The notes beneath the pieces were generated by a model. That model saw only the letters and a list, made by a program, of their open reading frames with translations. It had not been told where the DNA came from and searched no databases. Below, in pieces: positions 23,326-30,621 of a stretch of 39,989 nucleotides of DNA. The translations under genes and the position numbers were made by a program. How positions within the stretch are numbered: position 1 is the first letter of the stretch; every line of letters starts with the position of its first letter. This DNA is from JAISFI01 sp031553775 (GTDB lineage: Bacteria > Bacteroidota > Bacteroidia > Bacteroidales > Azobacteroidaceae), in contig JAVBLA010000074.1 in NCBI GenBank assembly GCA_031553775.1, positions 1-39,989 of the forward strand, read 5' to 3'.

Positions 23326-23439
23326 AGTTAAGAATTAATATTCTCTGCGAATCCCTGATTTGAAAGAATTATTATTTCAAAGCCCTTCTATGGTAATAGA
23401 ACTATTCTTTCAAATTCTGTCAATTCTTAATTCTTAACT
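23326..23439. repeat. nested inverted repeats between convergent genes
   Basis: The outer arms AGTTAAGAATTAA (23326-23338) and TTAATTCTTAACT (23427-23439) are perfectly complementary (13 bp). The inner arms ATTTGAAAGAAT (23358-23369) and ATTCTTTCAAAT (23404-23415) are perfect over 12 bp. The outer right arm covers the last codons of the minus-strand sulfatase. It could be a two-way terminator or a small mobile repeat. Confidence 0.6.
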
Positions 23440-24977
23440 TCATAGGGCGCCGCATAAGGCTCCTTATCATACATACTACCGTCTCCCAGCATCCGCGGAT
23501 CTCCCGTACTGATCAGTACCTGTTCTAATTGAGCAGCCAATTTTTCTTTAATTTTCCTGTACACAGGTTCTAATGCCACATTATTCAATTCCCAGGGATC
23601 TTTTTCCAGATCATACAATTCTTCATAGGGACGTTTGGCAAAGGCCAGATCCATGAAGTATTCATATTGTTGGTTCTGGTAGTTATCCATATACCAGTTT
23701 TTGGTAGGACCTCCATCCAGGTCTTTAAATTGAGTTTCGTAGGTACCCATTGGCCATCTGTCCGGTTTGAAATTCCGGATATATTTGTATTGTGCAGTTA
23801 CAATGGCGCGTTGCGGATACGGAAGATTGTCTTCCCGGGCCGAAGCTACATGTCGCTCCCTTCCGGTAATGACAAACGTGCGCGAAGGATCGATTTGTCC
23901 GGATTTCCGATTCTTCAGTACCGGAATGAGGCTTTTACCTGTCATGACTTCAGGAGGAGTAAGGCCTGCAATCTCAAGGAACGTAGGAGCCAGGTCCATC
24001 AAATGGACAAAGTCGTCTACCTGCCTGCCTGCCTTAATCATAGCCGGGTAACGGATCGCTAAAGGTACGGCAGTGCCCATATTATAAAGATTGCATTTAC
24101 CCCGTGGAAATCCGGGGATTCCATGGTCTCCGCTCACCACAATAATTGTATTGTCTAATTCTCCGATTTCTTCCAATTTTTGGATCAGGAGTCCTAATCC
24201 TTGGTCGAAAGCCTGTATTTCACCTAAATAATCAGCTACATCTTCACGGATCTCAGGAAGGTCGGGCAGCCCTCCTGGCAGTTTCCCTTTCAGATCGTTG
24301 GGATCGATATCCCATAGCTCCTTGCCGGAACCTTTTTGCCAGGGGCGATGGGTATTGGTAGGCCCCCACCAGTAACAAAACGGTTGGCCCGGTTTCCTAT
24401 TTGCCAGAAAATCTTCAAAATTGCCGGTTATCTGGTCGTATATGTGTTGTTTAGCTTCTTCTTTGTCCGGAGATTTGGATACATAAATGGAGAAGTTGTT
24501 GAAATTTCCTCCCCGAGCTTCGTATGCATTTTGTTTGCCTCCATATGGAGCATCGGGAGGTGTTCCGGGTTTCCATACTTTGTATGTTTTCCCGATGTGA
24601 TAACCATTGGCTTGCAATATCAATGGGAAAACAGGAATGGTTTCGTCCCATACAGCCCCCTGGAGGATAGCTCCCAGCCCGGTACGCCAGAAATATTGTC
24701 CGGAAACCAAAGAACTCCGGCAGGGAGTAGACGACGGAGATCCTACATGGGCATGCATGAAAATAGCTCCCTCAGAAGCGATACGGTCAAATACCGGGGT
24801 ATGGGTAACTGCTGCCGGCGTATTACCTCCTTCTATCCGGTGGTAAATGTTTTGATACCTTGCATAGTCGTCGCCGAATGCAAAAAGGATATTGGGCCTT
24901 TTCTCAGGATTGGCTGCATGACTGTTCGCAGCCGCCATTGCCATCAATGCAATGGGATAGATACTGTTTTTTACCAT
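23427..24977 (-). CDS. sulfatase (S1 family, Ser-type STPCR motif)
   Basis: 516 residues with a signal peptide (about 1-22). Metal ligands D36/D37 lie in FAFGDDYAR. The formylglycine motif is S83-T-P-C-R, a serine-type site with Cys in place of the usual Ser/Ala at the fourth position. VVSGDHG is the second metal motif, and the C-terminal subdomain ends in ELYDLEKDPWELNN, typical of the family. It would remove sulfate esters (or N-sulfate) from a glycan in the periplasm, after anSME activation. It lacks the binding module carried by the other sulfatase in this island. It converges on the GH92 gene across nested inverted repeats. Confidence 0.87.
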   Translation of the reverse strand: MVKNSIYPIALMAMAAANSHAANPEKRPNILFAFGDDYARYQNIYHRIEGGNTPAAVTHTPVFDRIASEGAIFMHAHVGSPSSTPCRSSLVSGQYFWRTGLGAILQGAVWDETIPVFPLILQANGYHIGKTYKVWKPGTPPDAPYGGKQNAYEARGGNFNNFSIYVSKSPDKEEAKQHIYDQITGNFEDFLANRKPGQPFCYWWGPTNTHRPWQKGSGKELWDIDPNDLKGKLPGGLPDLPEIREDVADYLGEIQAFDQGLGLLIQKLEEIGELDNTIIVVSGDHGIPGFPRGKCNLYNMGTAVPLAIRYPAMIKAGRQVDDFVHLMDLAPTFLEIAGLTPPEVMTGKSLIPVLKNRKSGQIDPSRTFVITGRERHVASAREDNLPYPQRAIVTAQYKYIRNFKPDRWPMGTYETQFKDLDGGPTKNWYMDNYQNQQYEYFMDLAFAKRPYEELYDLEKDPWELNNVALEPVYRKIKEKLAAQLEQVLISTGDPRMLGDGSMYDKEPYAAPYEVKN

Positions 24978-25032
24978 GGTTATTTTTCTTTATGCCACAT
25001 AATGAAATGGCAAAGTGAACTTTAGTCGTATG

Positions 25033-25149
25033 TTATTCTTCAAATAATTCTTTGGTATCGATTTCCGGGCCTTTTAAAATGTGTACAGAAATTTTCTGTC
25101 CATATTCATAGATGCTACCCGAGTTTAACTTCCCGTCCCCCGTTTTCAT
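25033..25149 (-). CDS. candidate small protein overlapping the end of tsaE
   Basis: A 38-codon frame starts at ATG 25149-25147 inside the last codons of tsaE, in another frame, and continues past the tsaE stop to TAA at 25033. The peptide MKTGDGKLNSGSIYEYGQ ... ILKGPEIDTKELFEE looks like a folded, acidic-ended small protein rather than random translation. Most of it (about 27 codons) lies outside tsaE, where no other gene constrains the sequence. No family is recognised. Coupled translation from tsaE is likely if it is real. Confidence 0.42.
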   Translation of the reverse strand: MKTGDGKLNSGSIYEYGQKISVHILKGPEIDTKELFEE

Positions 25150-25537
25150 TTTCCCGGATTTCCACTTTCATTGTATCCGAAGGTAATATCTTCTCAATTT
25201 TCTCCGGCCATTCGATAAAACAAAGCGCGCCGGAATAAAAATAATCTTCACAGCCTATATCGATAGCCTCTTTGATGTTTTTGATCCGGTAGAAGTCAAA
25301 GTGGTAGATCAATTCTGCTGTTGTTTCTGAACGATATTCGTTGATAATGGAGAATGTAGGGCTGTTGATAACGTCTTTCACTCCCAAAGCTTCACAGATC
25401 GACTTGATAAAAGTAGTCTTCCCTGCACCCATCGACCCATAAAAAGCAAACACAGTAGTGTCGCCCATCTTTTCGACGAAAGCGTGCGCCGCTTCCGGAA
25501 GCGACAATAAATCTTCAATCAGAATAGTTTTCCCCAT
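25115..25537 (-). CDS. tsaE: TsaE, tRNA threonylcarbamoyladenosine biosynthesis ATPase
   Basis: 140 residues, normal for the family. The P-loop GSMGAGKTTFIK is near residues 33-44. SPTFSIINEY and the HFDFYRIKN motif, containing the catalytic/metal residues, follow. CFIEWPEKI is also a family signature. It is the ATPase of the TsaB-TsaD-TsaE complex that makes t6A at position 37 of ANN-decoding tRNAs. It lies 57 bases downstream of porX on the same strand, so the two are probably co-transcribed. Confidence 0.92.
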   Translation of the reverse strand: MGKTILIEDLLSLPEAAHAFVEKMGDTTVFAFYGSMGAGKTTFIKSICEALGVKDVINSPTFSIINEYRSETTAELIYHFDFYRIKNIKEAIDIGCEDYFYSGALCFIEWPEKIEKILPSDTMKVEIRENENGGREVKLG

Positions 25538-25594
25538 TTTAAACTAATAGACAATAAATTAATAATTTCCTCTTAACTCTTCACTTTTCAGCTT

Positions 25595-27151
25595 CTATTT
25601 CTTCGCCTCCAATGTAATCAACGGAATCAACATTTCCTCCATAGAAATCCCCCCATGTTGAAAAGTATCCGTATAATACGAAACATAATAATTGTAATTA
25701 TTCGGATAAGCAAAGAAATCTTCATTCAGTGCAAAAATGTATTTTGAACTGACGTTGGGAGAGGGGAGTCCTGCCTTTTCCGGATTTTTGATCTCGTACA
25801 CTTCCTTGTAATTGTAGGAAAGATTTTTTCCTACTTTATAGCGGAGATTTGTATTGGTATTTTTATCTCCGATTACTTTCACCGGATGGTTTACCCGGAT
25901 AGTGCCATGATCTGTTGTCAGGATTACTTTTCCTCCTTTGGCTGCGATTTGCCGGAACAGATCCATCGTAGAAGAATGAATGAACCAGGAGCGGGTGAGC
26001 GATCTGTAAGCTGCTTCATTTGAAGCCAGTTCGCGAACCATTTTCGATTCCGTGCGGGCGTGTGAAAGCATATCGACAAAATTCAGTACGATTACATTGA
26101 GTTGGGAATTATCCAGTTGGTTGAAATTCTGGAGAAGTTTTTCCCCATATGCCGATTCGTTGATTTTGTGATAGGAAAAAGAATATTTCTTCCGGAAACG
26201 TTCAATCTGTGTCTGGATCAAAGGTGCTTCATTCAGGTTTTTACCCTCTTCCTCTTCTTCGTCTACCCACAAATCGGGAAACATTTCCGAAATCTGTAAA
26301 GGCATCAATCCGGAAAAAATAGCATTCCGTGCATATTGTGTAGCAGTAGGAAGAATACTATAATACAGGTCTTCCGAAAAAGTAAAATACTCGGCCAGTA
26401 AATCTTTGACTACTCTCCACTGGTCTAAACGAAAATTATCGATCAGTACGAAAAAAACCTTTTCGTCATTATCCAGCAAGGGAAATATCTTTTTCTTGAA
26501 GATATCAGGGCTCAGTAAGGGTCTTTCGTCGGGATTGTCCAGCCAATTCTGGTAATTTCGTTTAATAAATTTTCCGAAGACCTGATTGGCTTCTGTTTTT
26601 TGCATCCGTAACAAGTCAGACATGCCGGTTTGAGATTCCGTTAGTTCCAGTTCCCAGTAAACGAGTTTTTTGTATATCTCCTTCCAGTCTTCGGCGGTAA
26701 AGGAATCATTGATCTGCATGCCGATCTTATTGAAATCCTGTTGATATCCGGAAGTGGTTTTCTCGCTGATGATCTGGGATTGGTGTACATGTTTTTTGAT
26801 GGAAAGCAGAATCTGGTTCGGATTTACCGGCTTGATCAGGTAGTCGGCAATTTTGCTTCCGATAGCCTGGTTCATAATACTTTCTTCTTCACTCTTGGTG
26901 ATCATAACCACCGGCGTGTTCGGATTGATTTCCTTGATCAGCGTCAGTGTCTCTAATCCGCTAAGTCCCGGCATATTTTCATCCAGGAAAATAATGTCGA
27001 AAAATTGTTCCTTGCAGCAGTCGATAGCATCCTGCCCGCTGATAACGGTTACCACCTCATATCCTTTGGCTTCTAAGAAAAGTACATGGGGTTTCAGTAA
27101 ATCGATCTCGTCGTCGGCCCATAACAGGCGGTCTTTTTTGAGGGTATTCAT
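25595..27151 (-). CDS. porX: PorX-type response regulator with PglZ domain
   Basis: 518 residues, the length of the characterised PorX. The receiver domain (about 5-125) has acidic-pocket residues in WADDE, the phosphoacceptor D57 in FLDENMPG, and MITKSE with the conserved Lys. The rest is a PglZ/alkaline-phosphatase-like domain (FVLIDNFRLDQW ... LNFVDMLSHARTES ... LTTDHGTIRVNHPVK ... TFQHGGISMEEM). In Porphyromonas gingivalis PorX with PorY regulates the type 9 secretion system and hydrolyses oligonucleotides. It is also present in Bacteroidales with few T9SS genes, so presence alone does not prove secretion. A -7 element lies upstream at 27184-27191. Confidence 0.9.
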   Translation of the reverse strand: MNTLKKDRLLWADDEIDLLKPHVLFLEAKGYEVVTVISGQDAIDCCKEQFFDIIFLDENMPGLSGLETLTLIKEINPNTPVVMITKSEEESIMNQAIGSKIADYLIKPVNPNQILLSIKKHVHQSQIISEKTTSGYQQDFNKIGMQINDSFTAEDWKEIYKKLVYWELELTESQTGMSDLLRMQKTEANQVFGKFIKRNYQNWLDNPDERPLLSPDIFKKKIFPLLDNDEKVFFVLIDNFRLDQWRVVKDLLAEYFTFSEDLYYSILPTATQYARNAIFSGLMPLQISEMFPDLWVDEEEEEGKNLNEAPLIQTQIERFRKKYSFSYHKINESAYGEKLLQNFNQLDNSQLNVIVLNFVDMLSHARTESKMVRELASNEAAYRSLTRSWFIHSSTMDLFRQIAAKGGKVILTTDHGTIRVNHPVKVIGDKNTNTNLRYKVGKNLSYNYKEVYEIKNPEKAGLPSPNVSSKYIFALNEDFFAYPNNYNYYVSYYTDTFQHGGISMEEMLIPLITLEAKK

Positions 27152-27183
27152 CTATCAGGGGATTTGATTGTTTTCAATGGTCA

Positions 27184-27191
27184 CAAATATA
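27184..27191 (-). promoter_or_regulatory. -7 promoter element for porX
   Basis: On the minus strand TATATTTG fits TAnnTTTG, 33 bases before the porX start. No clear TTTG at -33. Confidence 0.45.
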
Positions 27192-27237
27192 CGATATTTA
27201 CCGGATGCCCGAACGTAAAAACGTTTAAAAGTAGCTT

Positions 27238-28251
27238 TCATTTCTTAACTAATTTGTAGAGTGCGCGTTCCAACGCTTCTCCCTGCAGATTTTTTCCGAT
27301 GAATACCAACTTGCAGAAGCGTTGCTGGTTATTCCACGGATTTCCCTCCTCTATAACGAAAGACGAAGATACAGCCTGTAGAATCACTTTGTTTCCAGTT
27401 TCTTCGAAACTTAGGATTCCTTTGACCCTGAAGATGGTTTTGCTGTTGAAAAAGAGAAAACTTTCTATCCAATAGTTGAATCTATCCAGATCCAGACTGC
27501 CTGGAATGGAGATAGATAACGATTGAATGTCATGTTCGTGTAATACCGGTTTCTGTCCCCTTACTGCTGTTGTATTTCGTATGATGGTATCTTGTAGAAA
27601 AATAGGATTTCTGAAAGAAAGTATCGATTTTTCAAGATTTTTTCCTGTATATGCATGCAGGTCCAATACATCGATCGAGTCGATGCCGGCATGAGATACA
27701 CTGTATATTCCGGCTGAGGGATTAATACTTGCAAGTTGTTCCTGGTGTTCCCTGAGAGAGCTGGAATCTGTATTTTCCGTTTTATTCAATAAAATCAGAT
27801 CTGCTAATGCTAATTGTTTGCGGATTTCCGGTTCCGAGTCCATCCTGTCTTTGACATTGACGGCATCTGCAAGGCAAATTACGGAGTCTATCCGGAAATG
27901 CATTTGTACTGACCGGTCGGATAAAAAGGACTGGACTACGGTGTTCGGATCTGCTATACCCGTAGTTTCCACCAATAGATAATCGAAGTCTTTCCTTTTT
28001 TGAAATAAATTTTCAATAGTTTCTATGAAGTCGTTGCTGAGGGAACAACAGATACATCCATTGCTCAATTCGAAGATATTATCGCCTCCTCCGATGATCA
28101 ATTCTCCATCGATTCCTGTTTCTCCGATTTCGTTTTCAATCACGGCAAAACGTTTGTCCGGATATTTCCGGATGATGTTATTCAATAAGGTCGTCTTTCC
28201 GGAGCCGAGAAAACCGGTAACAATGGTGACAGGGATGCGGGGATCGTTCAT
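27238..28251 (-). CDS. COG0523-family GTPase (CobW/ZNG-like metallochaperone)
   Basis: 337 residues from ATG 28251. The frame extends to 28314, but those extra residues overlap the divergent promoter region and do not match the family. Walker A is GFLGSGKTTLLNN at residues about 13-25. The metal-binding GCICC motif follows ELSN near residue 66, and Walker B and NKTE (guanine specificity) are present. The C-terminal CobW_C domain is at about 245-335. Such GTPases deliver zinc or cobalt to client enzymes. It is divergent from trpS. The client is not evident from neighbours. Confidence 0.88.
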   Translation of the reverse strand: MNDPRIPVTIVTGFLGSGKTTLLNNIIRKYPDKRFAVIENEIGETGIDGELIIGGGDNIFELSNGCICCSLSNDFIETIENLFQKRKDFDYLLVETTGIADPNTVVQSFLSDRSVQMHFRIDSVICLADAVNVKDRMDSEPEIRKQLALADLILLNKTENTDSSSLREHQEQLASINPSAGIYSVSHAGIDSIDVLDLHAYTGKNLEKSILSFRNPIFLQDTIIRNTTAVRGQKPVLHEHDIQSLSISIPGSLDLDRFNYWIESFLFFNSKTIFRVKGILSFEETGNKVILQAVSSSFVIEEGNPWNNQQRFCKLVFIGKNLQGEALERALYKLVKK

Positions 28252-28267
28252 TTTATCTGTATTAAGC

Positions 28268-28298
28268 CTGCAAAAATAATGAAAATTTACTACCTTTG
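28268..28298 (+). promoter_or_regulatory. promoter of trpS
   Basis: -7 element TACCTTTG at 28291-28298 with CTG at the -33 position (28268-28270), separated by 20 bases. The start codon is 34 bases after the -7 element. Confidence 0.6.
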
Positions 28299-28331
28299 CC
28301 CCTCGAAAATTCAATAAACAATTTTTAAATC

Positions 28332-29321
28332 ATGGAAATAGTAGTCAGCGGTATCCGTCCTACCGGAAATTTGCATTTGGGAAATTATTATGGAGCATTG
28401 GTCAATTTTATTAAAATGCAGGAAGTGAATAACTGCTATTTTTTTATAGCCGACTGGCATTCCCTGACTACACATCCCGATCCGCAGCTATTGCATCCGA
28501 ATGTTAAGAATGTACTGGCCGAGTACCTTGCAGCCGGATTGGATCCGGAAAAATCGACGATATACATCCAGAGTGATATCAAGGAAATAGCCGAATTATA
28601 TTTGCTGTTGAATATGCATGCTTATCTTGGAGAATTGGAAAAAACCGTTTCTTTCAAGGAAAAAGCACGAAAACAACCGAATAATGTGAATGCAGGACTG
28701 CTTACTTATCCGGTTTTACAGGCTGCCGATATCCTGATTCATAAGGCGCTGAAAGTTCCCGTGGGAAAAGACCAGGAGCAACATCTGGAAATGACGCGCG
28801 ATTATGCTAAACGTTTCAACTATAAATATGGGGTGGAATATTTTCCGGAACCTACTGCTTATAATTTTGGAAGCGAACTGATCAAAATTCCGGGCTTAGA
28901 CGGAAGTGGTAAAATGGGAAAATCGGAAGGTAACTGCATCTATTTATACGACGATCCAACCACTATCGAGAAGAAGGTGAAAAAAGCCCTGACCGACCAG
29001 GGACCGACCGGACCGAACCAGACCAAACCCGATTGTATCGAAAACCTGTTCACAATCCTGAAAGTTGTTTCTACTCCTGAAGTGGTACAATATTTTGATG
29101 ATAAATGGAATAGTTGCGAAATCCGCTATGGCGATCTGAAGAAACAATTGGCTGAAGATATCATCAAAGTTACTTCTCCTATTCGGGAACGTATTATTGA
29201 TATCCAAAATAACGAAGGCTATCTCCGTAAAGTAGTAAACGAAGGTGCGGAGAAGGCACGCGAAAGGGCTGCTCAAACCATCCGGGAGGTTCGGGAGATT
29301 ATGGGGTTCAGATCGTTTTAA
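28332..29321 (+). CDS. trpS: tryptophan--tRNA ligase
   Basis: 329 residues, the length of bacterial TrpRS. Class I signatures: HLGN in GIRPTGNLHLGNYYGA near residue 16, and KMGKS (KMSKS equivalent) in DGSGKMGKSEGN near residue 196. HMNAYLGE-type substrate loop sequences and the C-terminal helical anticodon-binding region are present. It charges tRNA-Trp in the cytoplasm. It is expressed from its own promoter, divergent from the COG0523 gene. No Trp-codon leader peptide or T-box is seen in the short upstream gap. Confidence 0.95.
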   Translation: MEIVVSGIRPTGNLHLGNYYGALVNFIKMQEVNNCYFFIADWHSLTTHPDPQLLHPNVKNVLAEYLAAGLDPEKSTIYIQSDIKEIAELYLLLNMHAYLGELEKTVSFKEKARKQPNNVNAGLLTYPVLQAADILIHKALKVPVGKDQEQHLEMTRDYAKRFNYKYGVEYFPEPTAYNFGSELIKIPGLDGSGKMGKSEGNCIYLYDDPTTIEKKVKKALTDQGPTGPNQTKPDCIENLFTILKVVSTPEVVQYFDDKWNSCEIRYGDLKKQLAEDIIKVTSPIRERIIDIQNNEGYLRKVVNEGAEKARERAAQTIREVREIMGFRSF

Positions 29322-29623
29322 CGGCCTGTCTTCTGAATAAGCCAACTTTCTAACACTTATCTTTATTCGCTTTGTAATATTTGTTTGCAATCCAATGCTT
29401 CCATTGGCTGTATTTTTTATACCCATACGGTTTCGTCTGTGTGCCAAGGATTTCAACGAATATGCTGACCGAGGCTCAATGAGAATATAATTTATGCTGT
29501 AAAACATATAAAGGAGTAGTTGGTCCTATTGTTTTATCTAATTCCTCAGCGTATTTTTGTAAAATAATTCTTTTTGAACAAACTGTTGTTAAGAGATAAG
29601 AGAAATACCAAAAAACAATATTT
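29322..29623 (-). other. spacer with a decayed minus-strand coding relic
   Basis: On the minus strand, from about 29580 down to TAG at 29350-29352, one frame reads RIILQKYAEELDKTIGPT ... QHKLYSH, stop (TGA), ASVSIFVEILGTQTKPYG ... KYSQWKHWIANKYYKANKDKC. The composition looks protein-like on both sides of the in-frame TGA, as in a decayed gene end. The family is not recognised. There is a faint resemblance to tyrosine-recombinase tails (HASVS...), which I do not rely on. Nothing else is evident in the gap. Confidence 0.35.
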
Positions 29624-30610
29624 ATGAAAAAAAGTGCTATCATCCATATCTTTTTGTTGACTGTTTTTTTCTCACATGCACAAGAAGAGAATTTCAATTC
29701 GGAAACTGTAATCGAAAGAGGAATTTTGGGTACTTACACGCAAAAAGATTTCCTTGATTGGTATAACAATATTAACGGAAATATTTATCGGGAAGACATT
29801 GCTATTAAACCGTCAAAAGCAGAGTTTGATCAGGTAAAGAAAGAATTGGCAAAATATATATCTGAAAAACGTTTAAAATATATTGATCCGGCTGTGTTTT
29901 ATGTTGTCCCTGATACATCCGATGCAATTAAATTGCATGGATTTATCAGGAATGATGCTTCTGCCTATATGTATCTAATAATGCCGAATACCATACTCTC
30001 TGAAATAAAAAATTTTTCTCCTGAAACATTGGTTTTTGCAATAAATGGGAAAAATGATGTAATATGGTGTCCATTAAAATACTTCAATTATATCTTGGCG
30101 GAAGAAAATTCTTTCACAAAGAATCTAAATAATGAATTCATTACTACATTTTTGTGCGAAAGTGGAATATGTGCATTCCGATACAAACCTACCGAGGAAG
30201 AAATAGAAGCTATTGGAGCAGATGTGTACTATATGAACAAAGAAATCGTAAAAAACACAATGGATCAAAGAAACTTCTATAAGGAAATCTATGATAAAGC
30301 AGCCGACTTTCAAGTAGCTGAATTTGCGGGCGGAATAAATGAAATGTGGAAGTGGATGAGTAATAATCTATGCTACCCAGTCAAGGCAGCCGAAAATAAT
30401 ATTCAAGGAAAAGTAATTGTTACTTTTATTGTTCAGGCAGATGGAAAGATAACGGATGTCAAAATAAAAAAATCACTACACTATATTTGTGACCAGGAAG
30501 TTCTCAGATTGGTTGCAAGTATGCCCAAATGGAGTCCTGGAAGACTTAATGGAGTTGCAGTAGAAAGCACTTATACATTACCGGTCAATTTTAAATTGGA
30601 AGGTAGGTAG
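29624..30610 (+). CDS. secreted protein with C-terminal TonB domain
   Basis: 328 residues with a cleavable signal peptide (HIFLLTVFFSHAQ), followed by an unassigned region (about 20-235) and a TonB C-terminal domain at about 245-326: YPVKAAENNIQGKVIVTF, QADGKITDVKIKKS, LRLVASMPKWSPG, NGVAVESTYTLPVNFKL. Typical TonB proteins have a membrane anchor and a Pro-rich spacer; neither is present. It therefore probably does not transduce proton-motive force in the usual way. It may be a soluble periplasmic TonB-C protein of the kind common in Bacteroidetes. It stands alone and converges on nadE. Confidence 0.75.
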   Translation: MKKSAIIHIFLLTVFFSHAQEENFNSETVIERGILGTYTQKDFLDWYNNINGNIYREDIAIKPSKAEFDQVKKELAKYISEKRLKYIDPAVFYVVPDTSDAIKLHGFIRNDASAYMYLIMPNTILSEIKNFSPETLVFAINGKNDVIWCPLKYFNYILAEENSFTKNLNNEFITTFLCESGICAFRYKPTEEEIEAIGADVYYMNKEIVKNTMDQRNFYKEIYDKAADFQVAEFAGGINEMWKWMSNNLCYPVKAAENNIQGKVIVTFIVQADGKITDVKIKKSLHYICDQEVLRLVASMPKWSPGRLNGVAVESTYTLPVNFKLEGR

Positions 30611-30621
30611 TGTAAACCTGA

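Noticed and set aside
24336..25025. 229-codon plus-strand frame
   Set aside because: Runs antisense through the sulfatase, which has clear catalytic motifs; no domain in the antisense product.
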